DNA of 25,313 bases from a virus. The position numbers and the translations under genes were made by a program. The notes beneath the pieces are model-generated. The model did no database searches, had not been told where the DNA came from, and worked only from the letters and a program-made list of their open reading frames with translations. Positions 23,150-25,313 of this stretch are shown in pieces. The stretch is from the IMG/VR virus record IMGVR_UViG_3300033571_000692, positions 1 to 25,313 of that record; one strand, given 5' to 3'. Each line of letters starts with the position of its first letter. Position 1 is the stretch's first letter.

Positions 23150-24039
23150 TACAACCCTACCAAACTCGCCAGATTCAAAGGCCCGACGGTTGCCTCAATG
23201 ACACATCTCGTGTCGAAGTCATCTGTCAGCATGAGCAGCGTTATCGCATCCTGCTCATCCTGAACGAATTCTTGCATGATCCGCGCTGCTTCGCGCAGAT
23301 CGTTATCCAACTGTGCCCGATTATTGTGCAAAGTTTCAAGTTTTGCAAACTCTACTTCCAACCTTGCAATTTCGGCCAGTTCCGCATCAATATCGAGTTG
23401 CGCGGTGATGTAACGGTCAAGCCGCTTGGCAATGCGCTTGACAGTCTTGTTCTTAGACTTGGAAAGCGTTTCGACAGCCGACCGCTGCTCAAGCGACAAC
23501 TCAAGCCGCTGGCGCTCAACTGACCAGCCCTTGCTCGGCCCACCACCGCCAAGTTCCGAGACTTGAGAGACAACAGCCGGAAAGAACTGGTTATTGTTAA
23601 CGACCAGCGGAGGCAGCAGATATTGCGTGCCGCCAGCTTGCGTAACAATCGGGCTATAGAAGGTCTGGGTATTGTCGTACCGCGCAGGCAGCAGTGTGAC
23701 CGTGCCGGCGGTGACAGTTGCGCTATAGAACGAGTTGCTGTTGTCGTAACGCGCAGGCGAAAGTGTTACAGCACCAGGCGTGAGCGTCGGGCTGTAGAAC
23801 GCATTGGCATTGTCATATCGCGCAGGCAGCAGGGTCGTGACCTGCGTGATCGTCGGCCCGAAAAAGACGCTTGTGTTCTCGACTGGCGATACAGTCAGCG
23901 CGTATGTGGCCGATACGGTGGCCGCATAGAACGTCTGCGATTGCGTATATAGGCTCGGGGATAGGTTTTGTGTGCCACCCCCCCCGCCGACTTCAAACGC
24001 GCCAGCGTCAAACGCGCCTGAATCAAAAGCAGCAGCCAC
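23149..24039 (-). CDS. 296-aa virion protein with N-terminal 23-residue tandem repeats
   Basis: The N-terminus MAAAFDSGAFDAGAFEVGGG is a Phe-Asp/Gly pattern seen at the start of several phage structural proteins. Residues about 26-160 consist of six repeats built on L-(S/L)-P-A-R-Y-D-N-x-N-x-F-Y-S-P-T-V-T. The central three are exactly 23 residues apart (P72, P95, P118); the outer ones are diverged. After a Gly-rich hinge (GGGGPSKG) the C-terminal half (about 170-296) is a long charged coiled coil with many Leu and Glu. The start is GTG 24039, three bases after the 45-aa gene, with only a weak ribosome binding site, so coupling is likely. Placement before the scaffold gene suggests a head-associated or decoration role. 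Function unknown. Confidence 0.75.
   Translation of the reverse strand: MAAAFDSGAFDAGAFEVGGGGGTQNLSPSLYTQSQTFYAATVSATYALTVSPVENTSVFFGPTITQVTTLLPARYDNANAFYSPTLTPGAVTLSPARYDNSNSFYSATVTAGTVTLLPARYDNTQTFYSPIVTQAGGTQYLLPPLVVNNNQFFPAVVSQVSELGGGGPSKGWSVERQRLELSLEQRSAVETLSKSKNKTVKRIAKRLDRYITAQLDIDAELAEIARLEVEFAKLETLHNNRAQLDNDLREAARIMQEFVQDEQDAITLLMLTDDFDTRCVIEATVGPLNLASLVGL
23626..23832 (-). repeat. Three 69-bp in-frame tandem repeats
   Basis: The three central repeats of the 296-aa gene have a 69-bp period at the DNA level (23764-23832, 23695-23763, 23626-23694). The conserved core on the + strand reads about GTCGTAACGCGCAGGC, encoding PARYDN. Identity is clear but imperfect, so the repeats are not a recent duplication. 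Confidence 0.75.
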
Positions 24040-24042
24040 GGC

Positions 24043-24180
24043 TTATCCCAGCGAGGCCATGTATTCCAGATAATCTGGATTCGCAGTGACGGCCACAACT
24101 GTCCAACCGTCGGGCACTGGATCACCCGTCGGGATCAATTGCAGATCTCCATTCGCGTCTTGCAGCACGTCCCAGGTCAT
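24043..24180 (-). CDS. Small protein, 45 aa
   Basis: A 45-residue frame beginning MTWDVLQDANGDLQLIP and ending PDYLEYMASLG. It has a D-A-N-G-D turn, a Pro/Gly turn (PTGDPVPDGW) and a strand TVVAVTAN. ATG 24180 overlaps the stop of the 310-aa gene by four bases (ATGA), and the next gene starts three bases after its TAA. Tight coupling on both sides supports expression. No family recognised; function unknown. Confidence 0.65.
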   Translation of the reverse strand: MTWDVLQDANGDLQLIPTGDPVPDGWTVVAVTANPDYLEYMASLG

Positions 24181-25109
24181 AGGTCACTCTCCAGGTACAT
24201 CCGATTCAGAGCAAGCAACTTGGCGGTGATACCGGTGACGCTTTGATTGTGAGCCTGCATGTGCATGAATTGTGTATTGACCGGCAGCGTCGTGTTGAAC
24301 ACCACATTGTCAACGTACACCGTGCCAGCTACGGCATCAGTCAATCGCACCGTCACATTGGATCCATTGGGCGGTGCAAACATCGTCAGATCAAGAATCT
24401 GCCCTGCGGTCACCGTGCAGCCCGTGCTGGTCTTGGTGGCCGTAGATCCGTTTCGCTCAAGAACATTCCAAACGGAATCCGCGCTGTCTTTGGTGATGCC
24501 GATGGTGTTGTTCCATGTGGAAGCATCTGCGGCCATTGTCGCGTTGTTCGCGGACAGGCCTACGAACGCTCGCATGTCAGAAGCCAGCGTCTCAATGCCA
24601 AAGCGAGAGAAAAAGAAAAACCCGCCCAAGCCCGCCGAATTACCGCGCCACGCCACTGTCGACGATGACTGAACTCCAGATGCGCCGGTCGCCGTAGTCC
24701 CCGTGCCGAAGGTCGCCCGGTTGAGCGATGTCATGGCGTTCGTGCTGGTTTTTGTGGGCGTTGCCTGTGCAGCGGATGTGCCGTTGTTTCGAGCAGTAAA
24801 CGCCGTGCCGAAACTAATGGAGGATGTGGTGCCGGTGTTGGGCATCCACATATAAACCGTATTGCCAAACAAGGCGGGCTGAAGCGTGACATCAAGGCCC
24901 GAAGGCCCGACGACACCCGGAAGAATCCGACCGGCTCGATTGCGCGCAAACGTCCTCAGACCAGAACCCGGCGCGGCGGGAGTTGATACCGTGGGATAGT
25001 CGAGGTACTGGTCAAGCGAATGCTCGGCGTTCCAGTTGCTCGGCTGCACCAGAGTGGCATCCGCCCCATCCGATTTGCCGGATGTAAATGCGTGCTTGAT
25101 GTTTGGCAT
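24177..25109 (-). CDS. 310-aa beta-rich structural protein, possible lectin-like fold
   Basis: The N-terminus NIKHAFTSGKSDGADATLVQ followed by PSNWNAEH is a common opening of phage structural and tail proteins. The rest is Thr/Ser/Asn/Gly-rich with aromatic strands (GGFFFFSRFGIET, MRAFVGLSA, SVWNVLERNG, LDLTMFAPPNGSNVTVRL). This suggests a jelly-roll or concanavalin-like sandwich able to bind carbohydrate. That fold is inferred by eye. ATG 25109 lies two bases after the previous gene's stop; its own stop overlaps the 45-aa start. It sits upstream of the scaffold and coat, which hints at a head-surface or fibre role. Confidence 0.7.
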   Translation of the reverse strand: MPNIKHAFTSGKSDGADATLVQPSNWNAEHSLDQYLDYPTVSTPAAPGSGLRTFARNRAGRILPGVVGPSGLDVTLQPALFGNTVYMWMPNTGTTSSISFGTAFTARNNGTSAAQATPTKTSTNAMTSLNRATFGTGTTATGASGVQSSSTVAWRGNSAGLGGFFFFSRFGIETLASDMRAFVGLSANNATMAADASTWNNTIGITKDSADSVWNVLERNGSTATKTSTGCTVTAGQILDLTMFAPPNGSNVTVRLTDAVAGTVYVDNVVFNTTLPVNTQFMHMQAHNQSVTGITAKLLALNRMYLESDL

Positions 25110-25111
25110 GG

Positions 25112-25313
25112 TTACAGCGCAAAGATGCCGGAAGCGTTCCAGGTCACCGTGATATCTCCCCCGTTGGGAGTCACAGGAAGGCCCGTCACGCCCGTGTCGA
25201 TGTACGCCACCAGAGGCGATGTCGCAGCAGACCCGGTGTCCACATAAATCACCAGAGCCTCAACCGTGTTGCCCGTCACGGCGGTGTAGGTGACATCGCC
25301 ACCATCAAAGACA
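25112..25313 (-). CDS. Structural protein, C-terminal 66 residues (5' end outside window)
   Basis: The frame is open to the window edge and ends with TAA at 25112-25114. The visible residues contain VFDGGDVTYTAVTGNTVEAL, VIYVDTG, SPLVAYIDTGVTGLPVTPNG, ITVTWNASGIFAL. This is a recurrent C-terminal pattern of small phage structural proteins, all beta strand. No function is known; it could be a decoration or head-fibre protein. It is the first late gene visible in the window, followed two bases later by the 310-aa gene. Confidence 0.7.
   Translation of the reverse strand, partial: VFDGGDVTYTAVTGNTVEALVIYVDTGSAATSPLVAYIDTGVTGLPVTPNGGDITVTWNASGIFAL

Noticed and set aside
23626-23832. CRISPR-like array suggested by the 69-bp periodic repeats
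   Set aside because: The repeats are in frame, imperfect and encode a periodic protein; there are no unique spacers between short palindromic repeats and no cas genes.

Overview
The window is part of a tailed double-stranded DNA phage genome, or a prophage with the same layout. Its morphogenesis genes follow Salmonella phage P22, a short-tailed podovirus. A Gram-negative host is likely from the P22-type coat, tail-accessory and tailspike genes and the GH108 endolysin. Base composition is fairly GC-rich. The host genus cannot be read from the sequence. No terminase, portal, integrase, repressor, primase or tRNA gene is visible, so the window starts and ends inside the phage genome.

Left arm (1-4876, + strand): a tightly packed DNA metabolism operon. 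It holds the 3' part of a DUF2800 Cas4/RecB-like nuclease gene, a DUF2815 (Enc34-type) ssDNA-binding protein, a compact family B DNA polymerase with proofreading motifs, a VRR-NUC nuclease and an SNF2-type helicase. It converges on the rest of the genome at about 4877-4940.

Right arm (4941-25313, - strand, read right to left): one long late operon in which most genes touch or overlap by 1-4 bases. In transcription order: the end of a structural gene, a 310-aa structural protein, a 45-aa protein, a 296-aa tandem-repeat protein, scaffold, P22-type coat protein, an inserted GIY-YIG homing endonuclease, two small Lys-rich proteins, a 102-aa protein, a gp4-like tail accessory factor, three small proteins, a gp10-like tail hub, a needle-like coiled-coil/knob protein, a 111-aa protein, a 149-aa protein in the gp14 position, three ejection-type proteins (gp7, gp20 and gp16 positions), tailspike 2, a lysis cassette (68-aa two-TM protein, 55-aa coiled-coil/TM protein, GH108 endolysin, 3-TM holin) and tailspike 1. 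The order scaffold-coat-4-10-26-14-7-20-16-tailspike is that of P22.

Most notable points: (1) a perfect 10-bp inverted repeat that would fold the homing endonuclease's ribosome binding site and start codon into an RNA hairpin; (2) two tailspikes sharing one N-terminal anchor but with unrelated receptor-binding parts, placed on either side of the lysis genes; (3) a tail-needle candidate with a C1q/TNF-like knob; (4) a 23-residue tandem-repeat protein next to the scaffold; (5) a short family B polymerase with an Asn-Thr-Asp motif C. I see no CRISPR, insertion sequence or clear defence system. The lead for something little described is the hairpin-gated endonuclease and the small basic genes it was inserted against.
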